Shown here: positions 51,501-58,965 of the stretch, one piece after another
Layout of the letters: the number at the start of each line of letters is the position of its first letter
Position numbering within the stretch: position 1 is the first letter of the stretch
DNA from: Sipunculus nudus
Lineage: Eukaryota; Annelida; Sipuncula; Golfingiida; Sipunculidae
Length of the DNA: 64,000 nt
Direction of reading: 5' to 3'
Assembly (NCBI GenBank): GCA_026874595.1
Contig: CM049318.1
Location: forward strand, 3,285,741-3,349,740
The notes under the pieces: model-generated
Databases searched by the model: none
What the model was told of the DNA's origin: nothing
What the model saw: only the letters and a program-made list of their open reading frames with translations
Made by a program: the position numbers and the translations under genes

Positions 51501-52640
51501 CATATAGCAGCTCTGTTACTTAATATACCAGTAGTATCATCATTAATATTATCCATATTGTGATCTGTTTTCTCCATTCATATTGTGCTGTGCATATAAC
51601 ATTTTATATGGACCTATATATCTTATATATGGACTCTGTTACAGTTTACATACTAGTAAGATTAATTTCGTTGTTTCAGTTTTCAGACGGGATTGTTTGT
51701 GGTAAACGAGCAAGCAACGCAACAAGCAGTCTCAGTGTTGAGCTTTGTGAAAAATAAAAGAAGTGAAACGTATATTAGTCGTCACTTTATGAACTGCACC
51801 TACATTATATAGTCGTCTTACTGGGCTCACTCTGAGCTTATATAGTAGTCTTACTGGGCTCATTCTGAGCTTACTTAGTCGTCTTATTGAGCTCATTCTA
51901 AGCTTATATAGTCTTCTTATTTGGCTCACTCTCAGCTTACATAGTCGTCTTACTTGGCTCACTCTCAGCTTACATAGTCATCTTACTGAATTTAAAAAAT
52001 AAACATGATAGGATACATAATGATACTTGTCACTGGCAAAGAATAAAACCAATAACATACTGAAGATTCAAATGAAACTATATTTGATCGAGGTTATATT
52101 TAACATGGGTCAATGTTCCTTATCTCAAGTCCCACATTCCACAAAGCTCAACTTGCATCCATTTTATTGGATATTTTGTTCAGAACAAATAGACATACTT
52201 GAAAAAAGGGCAAAAGTAAATAAAAATTAACATAAATATTGAACTATTCCCACTTTGTTGACAAATATATTTTAAATTACAATGTCACAAACAATGAAAC
52301 TAACAGACAAATATTCGGGATTATTAGCGACAAGCAAGATAATTTTAAGGCAACGGAGAGGCAAATAATCATAAGAACAAACAACAAATAAAAACATAGT
52401 TAAGTACCGCTTGGTTTTTCTCTGGTTTGATTGAACGATTGTACCATCTTCTTGAATTGTTCCCACAACAGTCTGTCATCTTCGGCCCAAGGTAAGGCCC
52501 ATCCCGAGATGAAATACGAACAGAGCTAAAACATGAAATAATCACCCTTATTTTCTATCCTAACTTATTTATGCTTTTTCCCCCCTTTTTATAATTTTTC
52601 TTTAACCATCTGTTACGGGAACGAAGCGTGACTATTTAAA

Positions 52641-52694
<54 letters not shown>

Positions 52695-52716
52695 TAATAA
52701 TAATAATAATAATGAC

Positions 52717-52747
<31 letters not shown>

Positions 52748-55246
52748 CGGGCGGTGACACAAACGTTAATTTATTTAAACTTTTTTATTAACAAAAACAG
52801 AAATATAGAACTCCAAGCTTTAAAGATAAACACCACACGAATATAATCAAAATAAGAAAAAAAAAACAATCCACACACTCTAAATAAAGGAAATAAGCAG
52901 ACAAACAGACAGAGAAATGGTACGTTTCAATTATAACCTGAATTAGACGCACCTAGTAACTTACTACGTTTATATAAAGGTGTGAACATCATTACTGTTA
53001 ATGCTAAACGTGAATATAAAATTTACTTGGTTTATCATGTGATATAAGCGACAATTTAAGTTTCAGCTAACTTAAGCAGACAGCCATATGAGAAGCCAGT
53101 ATGTTTTTCTTTTTACAGTTGCGTGCCCACTACATCTAATGACCATTTAATAATCCAATCAGTAATTATTTTATTTTTGAAATTAGATCCCTAAACTACA
53201 TGTAAATTTTCACCGAGCAGAGTTTTATTGTATAATGATGTATGCCTCAATGCATTTACTGTTAAAATTGTATTTGAAAATAAATGAACTTTTTAAAAAG
53301 TAAAATTAAAAAGTACAAACCACATTTAAATGAGTTAAAGTACAACACAATCATGTCTCAAGACATTTTGTCTGCTTGCCTATCATGTTTTTTTTAGCAT
53401 AAATTAAAGATGAAACAATTAAGATTATATACGGGCAAATACGGGTAAGGAATGGAAAGGATATGTGAAAAGCAACCGTAGTGGTTTCTGACAATTGGTT
53501 AATTCTATTTGATAGATGTCATTATTTTATAAGAATATAACCGTGCTATCAGGATGATCTGATATCCTGTCTGCAATTAAACTGTTTACACTGCAAGAGT
53601 TATACCCTGATAATTTATTACTTAGACGGGAAAACCTTCCTGTTGACAAGTGACGTCAATTAATCTTCAAATGTTGGGGGATGATTCGCAGGATGGGGAG
53701 ATGACTCGCAAGGGGGGGGGGGGGGGGTTCAGGCGTGGAGGGTTGTCAAAATTGGGATAAAACAGACATGTTTATATGTTTATTCTAAACCATTTAGATA
53801 TAAATATTTCATAGTAAACTCATAAATGGAACCAAAGTCTATGATTCAATTTTTTATATATTTCATTTGAAATATATTAATATTATTCTCTGAATAGTGT
53901 GGGGGGGGGGGGGGGAGGGGATGACACTTTTTAAGAATCCAGTATGAGTAAGCCAGTATTAAGTGGACTAATATTAAACTACACCAGTGTAATTTAATAT
54001 AACTTTTTTTCCTCTATCTTGTTTCCATCTACGTTAAAACTTAAATTTTAAATTTTGATTCAATAGAAATAAAATACCATTTTTCAACAAAAAGGACCCA
54101 AGCCGAGGGGGAAAAGATAGACCGTTTTCGGAATTCATGTGAAAATGAAATAAACGTTAAAAACAATGTATAATATTTTAAAGTGCAAGGTTACAAATAA
54201 TGTAGCTTTATGGGATCGTACATGAATTTAAAACATTGATTTTAGATATAGTAGCTTGGGGCAGGGATGATACCTAATATTAGTGTACCCTGGGCTAGGA
54301 GTGACTTCTGTCCTGCTCCGGCACGCCCCCATCCTACTACACTCTGACAAGTCACGCAGTCTCCGTGATCCCAAGACAATTATGCAGGACTCGATTCCGG
54401 ACTTGGACTCGAGTCCATTCTCCAGGGACTCGGACTTGGACTCGGGGGTCCTGGACTCGGACTTGTACTTCGACTCACATGCCAGGACTCGAGATATCAG
54501 GTCGAACTCATTTTGAGTCCAAGCTAAAAAGACTGTCACATAAACTAGGACGTTCAGGTGGGCCAACATACTATTGATTTTTATATATTGGAGCTACACG
54601 CAGACAAATTATTCAAACATTTACAGGACTGGATATACAAAGCGTTATCCCTGGATCGTATTAAACAACCTAGCAAAAGCATGTGCAAACCATAATAAAT
54701 ATATACATCATAATCTTAAATATCCAGTTTAAAGTGTTTTCAATAAAGTTATTTTAATTGGACTCGAGCTCTAAAAGACACGGACTCGAATTGAGACTTG
54801 TAGTCGAATCTGAAGAACTCGGATTTGCACTTATACTCGGATGGTGTGAACTGGACTACAACATTGCCCCAAGGACTAGAAGTATGGTAAGGTTCGGCTA
54901 AATAATACCCATTGAAACCTATTTTGGCAGACACCTGATACGAATACATATATAGTCCAATGAAACTACAATGTATCTAGGCATCGCTTGAAATCACGGC
55001 TTGACGGGCATTTTACCTAATCGATTGGACATCGGAGTCTCTTATGTCAGGAGAGCAAAACTGTCGCTAAATTGGGTCTCTCAACCGTGCCAGTACATTT
55101 ACCCCTGTGACAAGGACGCCAGCCACTTTTTGTGTTATTATGTCCGGTATCACACGTGTATGTGCATGAGGAATTCCCGCAGTGGATCTCTTCAGCGTTA
55201 CAACTGTTTACATTGCGGTCACGGCTTTGCGGATATAAACTATACA

Positions 55247-55310
<64 letters not shown>

Positions 55311-55664
55311 TCTTCTCTGCCTCTGTGAGCTGCCATAGGTTACGTAGCTGACGCAGGCATGTACACACGGATACACACACGCTCTCTCTCTTTATCTCAT
55401 TTATGTATCTTGTCTCTGTACATGGTATTTCGAGTCTGGATTAACCCTACATGAACATGTATAACTTTTAATCTCCCCTTTCATGGAAATAAGTCTTCCC
55501 TCTGGATCTTCATTTCAGAGAAACACAAAATCCTATGTAAAAATCATAATTTAATATCGGATAATTGACGGACACAGAAATATTAAACAGAAACAGAAAG
55601 AGATATGTCCGTTCATTTTACGACTCACCAGTGTTTGTGTCACTAGATTCGATGCGTGCAGCAT
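36517..55664 (-). CDS. Lysozyme gene A: secreted i-type (invertebrate) lysozyme, five exons
   Basis: Minus-strand gene of the Destabilase (i-type lysozyme) family, which hydrolyses peptidoglycan in digestion and defence. Exons: 55629-55664, 52408-52525, 39674-39720, 37516-37630, 36517-36728. Phases agree throughout (0, 1, 0, 1), giving 175 residues. Residues 1-26 are a signal peptide ending LPWA, 27-59 an acidic/amphipathic pro-segment, and 60-175 the lysozyme domain with CMKCIC, GSLSCGPYQIKLPYW, YAMIHNGGPLGC and KACC. Positions of the family's catalytic Glu and Asp are filled (Glu69 in VEGC, Asp81 in CKEDMG). Exons 3-5 are certain by family. Exons 1-2 are inferred from open frame, phase and signal-peptide character. 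Intron 2 (12.7 kb) holds a minisatellite and an antisense BEL/Pao element. Confidence 0.85.
37516..37630 (-). CDS. Lysozyme gene A, exon 4 (catalytic Glu and Asp)
   Basis: gttaccag|GTG GAG opens in phase 0 and CCAT|GTAAGT closes in phase 1. The 38 codons begin VEGC and include CKEDMGSLSCGPYQIKLPYW. By family alignment the Glu of VEGC and the Asp of KEDM are the two catalytic residues of i-type lysozymes. Confidence 0.9.
38107..38252. repeat. Poly-C tract and 32-bp C-rich minisatellite
   Basis: After a long interrupted C run, three exact copies of a 32-bp unit (cccccaccacacccatcc core) start at about 38165, 38197 and 38229. The minus strand is G-rich and could form quadruplexes in the intron of gene A's transcript. 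Pro-rich open frames through it are not genes. Confidence 0.85.
38775..38922. mobile_element. 148-bp near-perfect hairpin (MITE-like)
   Basis: The two halves are inverted repeats of about 72 bases with roughly six mismatches and almost no loop (centre near 38848). It begins ctcgttt.cagcact and ends agtgctg.aaacgag. It lies in intron 3 of gene A, so the transcript would contain a long stem. A fold-back transposon is the simplest reading; a small-RNA precursor is possible. Confidence 0.65.
38985..39433 (-). pseudogene. LINE reverse-transcriptase 3' end (broken)
   Basis: Minus-strand open segment 39203-39433 reads KLLNRVIKTAGKIVG, LPSFESIY, RLLMKANAII and SGARYRSF, matching the usual C-terminal region of non-LTR retrotransposon ORF2 proteins. 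A stop then interrupts, followed by a remnant of the last residues and a 3' tail ending in caataaagtgtcttatctta. It is a 5'-truncated, dead copy inside intron 3 of gene A. Confidence 0.7.
39488..39592. repeat. (TA)n microsatellite
   Basis: Long TA run with a few ttata/gata interruptions, about 80 bases from exon 3 of gene A. Confidence 0.95.
39674..39720 (-). CDS. Lysozyme gene A, exon 3 (CMKCIC start of domain)
   Basis: cggttccag|GT GAC opens in phase 1 and TGT CAT|GTAAGT closes in phase 0. It encodes DLEGFTQNCMKCICH, the first Cys cluster of the i-type domain. The exon is bordered by a (TA)n tract and lies only about 100 bases from the start of the 33-bp minisatellite. Confidence 0.85.
39815..41790. 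repeat. 33-bp minisatellite, about 60 copies
   Basis: A 33-bp unit built on catagtcgtcttactgggct + cattctgagc repeats head to tail. Because 33 is divisible by three, some stretches are open in one frame (minus strand MSPVRRLCKLR, 11 residues per copy). Many copies carry a gctaac variant that puts a stop in that frame, so the array is not coding. It lies in intron 2 of gene A and continues beyond the BEL/Pao element at 51805-51985. Confidence 0.95.
42028..43612. repeat. 422-bp higher-order repeat containing the 33-bp minisatellite
   Basis: Four copies start with gttgaatttatgaccgcatg at 42031, 42454, 42876 and 43298 (periods 423, 422, 422). Each has about 315 bases of non-repetitive sequence followed by about three 33-bp monomers. 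The fourth copy ends at the insertion point of the BEL/Pao element, and the monomers resume after it. The arrangement implies that a monomer array captured a spacer and then amplified as a larger unit. Confidence 0.9.
43608..43612. repeat. Left target-site duplication TTATA
   Basis: TTATA directly before the 5' LTR, identical to the five bases after the 3' LTR. Confidence 0.85.
43613..44474 (+). repeat. 5' LTR of the BEL/Pao element
   Basis: Starts TGTAAATG and ends CCTACA, 862 bases. It differs from the 3' LTR by about three substitutions and two single-base indels. An AATAAA at 44423-44428 is the likely poly(A) signal. The 20 bases after the LTR show no TGG-starting primer-binding site. 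The first such sequence (tggtcagaac) begins 27 bases downstream, so the priming tRNA is unclear. Confidence 0.9.
43733..43812 (-). other. tRNA-like sequence inside the LTR (antisense)
   Basis: On the minus strand tggcacaatgc resembles a Pol III A box and ggttcaagtcc a B box, about 50 bases apart. The T-arm and acceptor pairing are poor, so this is a decayed tRNA or SINE head at most. The same sequence is in the 3' LTR (51061-51142). Confidence 0.35.
44734..50784 (+). CDS. BEL/Pao Gag-Pol polyprotein
   Basis: One uninterrupted 2016-residue frame, typical of BEL/Pao elements, which need no frameshift between gag and pol. Order: Ser-rich and charged coiled region (about 145-235), Gag core of DUF1759 type (about 345-510), CCHC-like zinc knuckles (581-646), aspartic protease with DSGSS at 709, reverse transcriptase with Asp1056 (FIGDVEAMF) and YVDD at 1133-1136, RNase H with FSDAS at 1315-1319, integrase zinc-binding part (His1647 to Cys1685), integrase core with Asp1717, Asp1779 and Glu1829, and a C-terminal GDIVLLRDDN...WRLGRI tail. 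All catalytic residues are present. It copies the element's RNA and integrates the DNA. The start follows a 259-base leader after the 5' LTR. No env-like ORF follows. Confidence 0.97.
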   Translation: MSDTKRDCDLRDSVTAVTETETDMQSAVSHSSRQRTLTDKGLVEKQRVLKNKQTAALSALTKKRTELTKLMLNTNNLHLVKTCLDGLNELFVHYQQCYSAHFDVLISETEQDIESKRFDDKERSFLEFQCCVKKWITQAERELSDQLDGSIVSSRKSHRSSKHSGASSRSRASSTSTRAKEKAHLAALMVERDRLADRNALEAKTRQLDLDIEIAKAQAREKVYAEAEQAEMHQDDDQHPHVSIIAAKPNEVETLPKFTKIDQEDAPQRNYGASITENVDIIQSHADSKPLLKTLDPTARPFNPDSFGADPPGSSPAEHIGSQQQHQNQQIMATCQQLATTMALPQPEVPKFTGDVMEYNTFMMAFDARIASRTLNSADKLYFLDQHLDGDAKDLIGGCLYMEPSAGYQRARSLLQREYGDQYKISMAYVNKLLKWPVIRYDDSSSLKHLSYFLVKCLHAMSTLSHMDVLNHSPNMQAVVCKLPPYLQNKWRDKVTNLRREQMRMPFFEDLVQFVQQASEAANDPIYSKEALEKNNTQRTYSVSNRKQFSPKPKSSSFTTEVNSGYRRPGVKQGNNYSRSCILCKKSHDLDNCEELLKKTLNDRRAFLKEKRMCFGCYGYNHISKGCTNKLKCRQCGKRHPTALHDDSFQANKVPSNDASNEDTNVQANIQTSSCSATDDGSIVLHAILPVKVRQNGKDKVVSTYAFYDSGSSGCFITDDLRTKLSATGKDVNLQLRTMHGQSCIKTTAVSDLIVSDWSDRNPIPLPKTYQREEIPVDHQHIPWPETLSKWPNLNFMAKDIPDYNPDMDIGLLIGSNCPLALEPLRVVPTHGEGPFASQLRHGWTVNGPVCVSKTTDTVNCSRIIVREMEPMKEVISPESVLKMFELDFNDRPTKLPGERSHSQEDKLFLEKAKEGIRLTEGHYEIPLPFRNSNVTMPCNRQQAVKRAQWQKKKMLRDEKYREDYINFVNALLDKGYAQRIEENSLSAASGKVWYLPHHGVYHPKKPNKIRVVFDCSARYEGTSLNDKLIPGPDLTNSLIGVLTKFREERIAFIGDVEAMFHQVRVPSDQCNFLRFLWWPGGDLDSGLHEYQMKVHLFGAISSPSICNYALRRITEDNVLPQPVSHTINRNFYVDDCLKSVASEHEAVKLINNLCSACSTGGFHLAKFISNSTAVLESIPAKERAKEIQTIELDYDKLPIERALGIQWCISKDTFGFSFMTDSQPDTRRGILSTVSSIFDPLGFLAPFILPAKKILQDLCKETELDWDDEIPDQYTKQWQRWLNDLQLLNEVSVNRCLKPEGFGTVTSTQLHLFSDASSIGYASAAYLRLSNMEGKIHTSFLIGKARLAPIKPTTIPRLELTAATISVHLGQMMRQELDNKPDYIVYHTDSTTVLHYICSEKKRFPVFVANRVGTIREFSTPEQWRYVPTTDNPADYGSRGQNSIQMLKHKCWIEGPEFLRKHEDAWPKQPNIIEDTSSEADKIEHSLSTVVPYVDPQSKPLDQLLVYYSSWHRLKKAVAYLLRLRHILQEPNKPHLGQTKPAESHPLTVDEMDNAELSILKYIQQQHFPSEIEHLKQNKLQSQRGRANRACVSNQSSIYPLDPFLDRDIIRVGGRLTKSILPRNMKHPVILPRKSHITTLIIRSVHEQLGHSGRNHVLARLREKYWVINGNAAVRHVLTHCVSCRRLTKPVCEQKMADLPPDRLSPAPPFTYTGVDFFGPFFIKEGRKEVKRYGALFTCLVSRAIHIESSNSLDTDSFIHALRRFIARRGAVKDIRCDNGTNFVGAERDLHKAIMNMDQNSVRDRLLQQNIKWTFNPPAASHMGGVWERQVKTVRKVLSHLFREFGNRVDDESFRTLLCEVESIVNSRPLTSVSTDSDDLSPLTPNHLLNLKSVVIPPPGQFQREDVYARKRWRRIQYLANQFWYRWRKEYLLTLQQRQKWSKSTRNLTAGDIVLLRDDNMPRNLWRLGRITKTEPDRKGYVRSVLLRAQGSDLRRPIHKLVLLLPIEEQGSHSD
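50945..51804 (+). repeat. 3' LTR of the BEL/Pao element
   Basis: 860 bases, TGTAAATG...CCTACA, followed by TTATA. A short purine-rich stretch (aagaggccgag) just before it may be the plus-strand primer site, though it is weak. Confidence 0.9.
51805..51985. repeat. 33-bp minisatellite continued, with right target duplication
   Basis: TTATA at 51805-51809 is the right target duplication. About five further 33-bp monomers follow in the same register as the left part, confirming that the retrotransposon split one array. Confidence 0.9.
52408..52525 (-). CDS. Lysozyme gene A, probable exon 2 (signal-peptide end and pro-segment)
   Basis: catgttttag|CTC opens in phase 0 and AAGCG|GTACTT closes in phase 1, which fits exon 3 exactly. 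The 39 codons read LCSYFISGWALPWA (hydrophobic core and cleavage site) then EDDRLLWEQFKKMVQSFNQT, an amphipathic stretch with one N-glycosylation sequon. There is an in-frame stop immediately upstream in the acceptor. The donor is not a strong consensus, so confidence is moderate. Confidence 0.6.
52638..52746. repeat. (ATT)n followed by (AAT)n, inverted
   Basis: About 19 att units are followed by tact and about 18 aat units, so the block is its own inverse and could extrude as a cruciform. It lies in intron 1 of gene A. Confidence 0.9.
53690..54290. repeat. Dispersed repeat family, copy 2, with poly-G runs
   Basis: Shares its ordered motifs with 8985-10260 and includes G runs at about 53713-53728 and 53901-53915. 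No open frame of note. Confidence 0.5.
54370..54850. repeat. Degenerate ggactcgg-type repeat in two blocks
   Basis: At about 54385-54515 and 54755-54845 the sequence is dominated by gactcggacttg-like 6- and 12-base words (ggactcgagtcc, ggacttggactcg). The Ser/Glu/Lys-rich minus-strand frame through it is a by-product. Confidence 0.65.
55250..55308. repeat. (TA)n microsatellite
   Basis: TA run of about 58 bases in intron 1 of gene A. Confidence 0.95.
55629..55664 (-). CDS. Lysozyme gene A, probable exon 1 (start of signal peptide)
   Basis: ATG at 55664 in context cgaaccATGc opens 12 codons (MLHASNLVTQTL) ending at a strong donor CTG|GTGAGT in phase 0. With exon 2 this makes a standard signal peptide. 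The same frame is open upstream to an ATG near 55751, giving a longer, non-hydrophobic N-terminus. I chose the inner ATG because it places the hydrophobic core near the start. Confidence 0.5.
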
Positions 55665-56289
55665 GGTTCGTTCACTTCCTTGTCGCTCACCAGTATTAAC
55701 AACAGTCAACAACTTGGCGTGAGGGTCTTTGAATGAACTGATTAGGTACATACCGCCCAAAACATGCGGGAAACACCCACGTGACGAGCGTGGCTGTCTC
55801 CGAGTTTTAGTTTGTCCCTAACACGTGACGTGGTTTTGTGGCGGAAATTCATGTTTATTTACAGCATGCGGATATTGAACTCGTCACCTCATCATTTACG
55901 TTTTAAATATAACGTATAATAACACCTTAGTTCGTTTCCTCATTTCGTACAATGGAAGGGAATTTGTTCTATATTACTGCAAGCTTTAATATTTCCCCAT
56001 CTTAAGTCATGTGCCTTGTCCATTTTAATCAATTTTTTTTGTATGATATACAACATTCAAGTGACTTCACTGCTTATCTATAGTTCCTTATATTTTGTAT
56101 TAAACTTCCCCATTTACATGTGTCTTTCAACCTGTCTTAATTACAGCAATTATTTATATTATTTGAATTTTCTGCATTTTTAATTAAACACTTCACAGTA
56201 TGATTTACCGTATACACGTGTATCGTTATGCTGGAGGTACGCGCTGCCTAGTATTGGCTTGCTTTTGCATCTTTTTCCTTGTAGTCGCC

Positions 56290-58040
56290 CGATACGAATT
56301 TCGCGGATGTTAATATCATGTCTTTCACGATGGTTCTACCGCCGCCGCGTTCGTTTCAGAGAACTCTTCTGAAACAACTGGCTGGAATTTGTTTTATGTT
56401 TGGCGTCATTATAGAATCAGATGAGAACAGTGCTTTACAAAGTCTGGTGGTGCCACGTACAATAATTTTTGCGTGGAGGTCATCCCTGCGTCTATTCTTA
56501 TATCACAGGAATTGCTTCCATTGTGCATGTTGAGAGATCTTGCATACTTTTATCTCGTATCCAAGACTAGTGGCTCCACCTACAATCGTTTTCGTGTAGA
56601 ATAAATCCTTGCGTCTGTTTTCGGTGAAAATCACACGTCTCACGATAAGGGTTAATTATAGGCCTGTAAATGCTGCAGGTCCATCTATCCTGGATAGTTT
56701 CTGGCATTCAAGACAGGTGGCGCCACCTTCTATTCAGCTTTCGGGAAATACGTCTATGCATTTAACTAAAAAGTGGTTTGACATTTCGCCTGAAATGCTG
56801 CATATCAATAGATCTTTCTCTCATATACAGGCAGTGCCATTTTTACTTACTTTTGCGTGACAGCGATCCGTGCATCAACTTTGGTGAGTATCACACATAC
56901 TTCGTTTGGCTTCATAATCGCGAGTTTAAATTTCCACGAGCTTAACTTTATACGAGAAGGACCCAATTTGTGCGATTTTCCGATACAGTGACCCACACAT
57001 AAATATATCCATAACTAAATATAGTTATTTAAAAGCGCAAAATCTTAACAATATAACAATGACCCAAGGGAACAATAGAACGTCCTGTTCATTACTGGCA
57101 AGATTATCTGAAATGTCTGATATTATTTACAATAAGAATCGTTGGGTAAGAGTTGACATATAAGATGTGTTATTGTTATCAGAAATAAACTTTAGCCCTT
57201 CGACCTTGCAGCTCGGACGCTACAGGCATGGATAACATACATTAGATATCCGTTGATTAGACTATAGAATATAAATTTTCACCTGCAGTGTAGCTTTATT
57301 GGGAGGTTTCATTTTAGTAATAATTTCCCTTTCAAGAGTATCGCGAATATGAAACTGTGGCGAAAAGCCAACCAAAATTCTCAAGAGTGGTTTGTCATAT
57401 CACTCTGAAATTTTGAAATTCTGAAATGTTGCATTGGGTACCTTTTACCTTTTCCTAACAATGAGCACATCTGTAACGGTGTTTGCATGGCGTCTAGCAA
57501 TGCGTCCTATTTTGAGTGAAAATCATACATATCTGAGGAGTGGGCTGATTTATCCTGAAATTACGCATTTCTATAAATCTAGAATAGCTTTGTTGGTTTT
57601 GTGTGGACTGGTGGCACTGCTTTCTATCACATTTGTGTTGCATACATCGATGGAAATATCTCAGGAGAAGTTTGAAGTATCAGCCTGAAATTTTGCATGT
57701 TCAGTCATCTTGGATTATTTTTCTTCATATCTAAGACTGGTGGCACTACCTACAATAGCATTTATGCAGCATGCATTCATACACATCTCAAGAGTGGTAT
57801 GTGAGTGTGTGTTGGATAATTGGTGGCACCACCTACAATAGTTTTTTAAATGGCGTCCATCCCTGTGTGTGTTTTGGGTGAACATTTTGGATGAACATCT
57901 ACAAATGTTGAATGTTTACAAATTTTGTATAGCTTTTTCTTTTACACATGACTAGTGCCGCCACCCACAATATTTTTATGGCGTCCGTCCGTGCGTCTTG
58001 TGATACACTGGCATCCCTGATTGTAGAATTTTGAGACAGG
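56290..58040. repeat. Dispersed repeat block with gtggc(g/a)ccacc motifs
   Basis: It contains several diverged copies of words found in the 14.6-17.1 kb arrays: gagaactcttctga...ctggaattt near 56360, ggtggcgccacctt near 56717, ggtggcac(c/t)acctacaat near 57740 and 57822, and tccgtccgtgcgtct near 57985. Spacing is irregular. It separates genes A and B; no gene was found in it. Confidence 0.65.
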
Positions 58041-58339
58041 CCTTTTGAGACATTTCATGCCTCACTTAATCCACGCGGCTCTGATTCCGGGGATACACGT
58101 AGTCGCTTGTCGACAGCTATATTTTATTCATTTATTTTTTTTTCGTAAATAGGAAATAGGATTTACCGTAGAGGGTGACTAAATAAAAGTTGTTTGAGAT
58201 AGGGGAAATTAATTATTACATTTGGATATATTAGTTATTTTGTATACGCTTAAGAACACATATTTGTACTTTGTTATTAAAACGCTTTCATTTGATATGT
58301 AGAATCATTTATTGAGGAACCAGGTTGAACCACATGCTG

Positions 58340-58345
58340 TTTATT
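58340..58345 (-). terminator. Likely poly(A) signal of gene B
   Basis: AATAAA on the minus strand about 150 bases after the stop of gene B. Confidence 0.4.
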
Positions 58346-58492
58346 AAGACCAAATGCAATATCAAAGAACGTGCCTTTAACAGGGACGTTCACAGGAGTA
58401 CGTGGTTTCTGAAACCGAAAACCGAACAACTCCATCTAGTGTCAAGCCACTGAACCAGCAGTGGTGGTGTCCATGATTTTGGTGTTGCTAAT

Positions 58493-58719
58493 TCAGCAGG
58501 GGTTAACCCTATTATCACAGCAGCTCTTGACTTCCTGCCAGAAAGAATCGAACTCTGACCGCAGACACCCGTCCATGCCGTACCGGTGAATCAGGGCGTA
58601 GTCCTTGCAGGTCGCGCGAGATCTCGGGAGCTGCGAGAGACAGGTGTCGATGAACGTCCTCGTGTAGGTACGCACACATCTCTTGGAACATCTCTTTGCC
58701 ACTGCGCAGGTCTCGTAAT
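58493..58719 (-). CDS. Gene B, exon 4 (C-terminal half of i-type domain)
   Basis: ttctcctcacag|AT TAC opens in phase 1 and the frame ends at TGA (58493). The 74 residues include CAVAKRCSKRCVRTYTRTF, TCKDYALIHRYGMDGC and FWQEVKSCC. Cys spacing is as in gene A, but the NGGP after IH is replaced by RYGM. Confidence 0.9.
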
Positions 58720-58906
58720 CTGTGAGGAGAAAAAATATGGAGATACCTACATTGTTTTGCTTTATTATTTGCAACTACAATACGTGTAAACCAATCTTGA
58801 CAACTAACTGACGTCTTCAAGTCACAGGATTAAGTGTATTATTATATATATCAATATAAATATATATTTATATTCATATTATATATATATAAATTTATAT
58901 ATATAC

Positions 58907-58965
<59 letters not shown>

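Larger units (their letters stand above)
43613..51804 (+). mobile_element. Full-length BEL/Pao LTR retrotransposon
   Basis: An 8192-bp element with two LTRs, a 5-bp TTATA duplication and one intact gag-pol ORF. It sits in a 33-bp minisatellite within intron 2 of lysozyme gene A, in antisense orientation to that gene. Near-identical LTRs and an unbroken ORF indicate a very recent insertion that may still be mobile. The family is recognised from the Gag (DUF1759), protease (DUF1758), reverse transcriptase and integrase order and from the C-terminal DUF5641-like tail. Confidence 0.95.

Noticed and set aside
55551-55760. 69-codon frame read through the exon 1 donor as an independent gene
   Set aside because: The apparent start is TTG, and a strong GTGAGT donor lies inside. 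The first part is better used as exon 1 of gene A.
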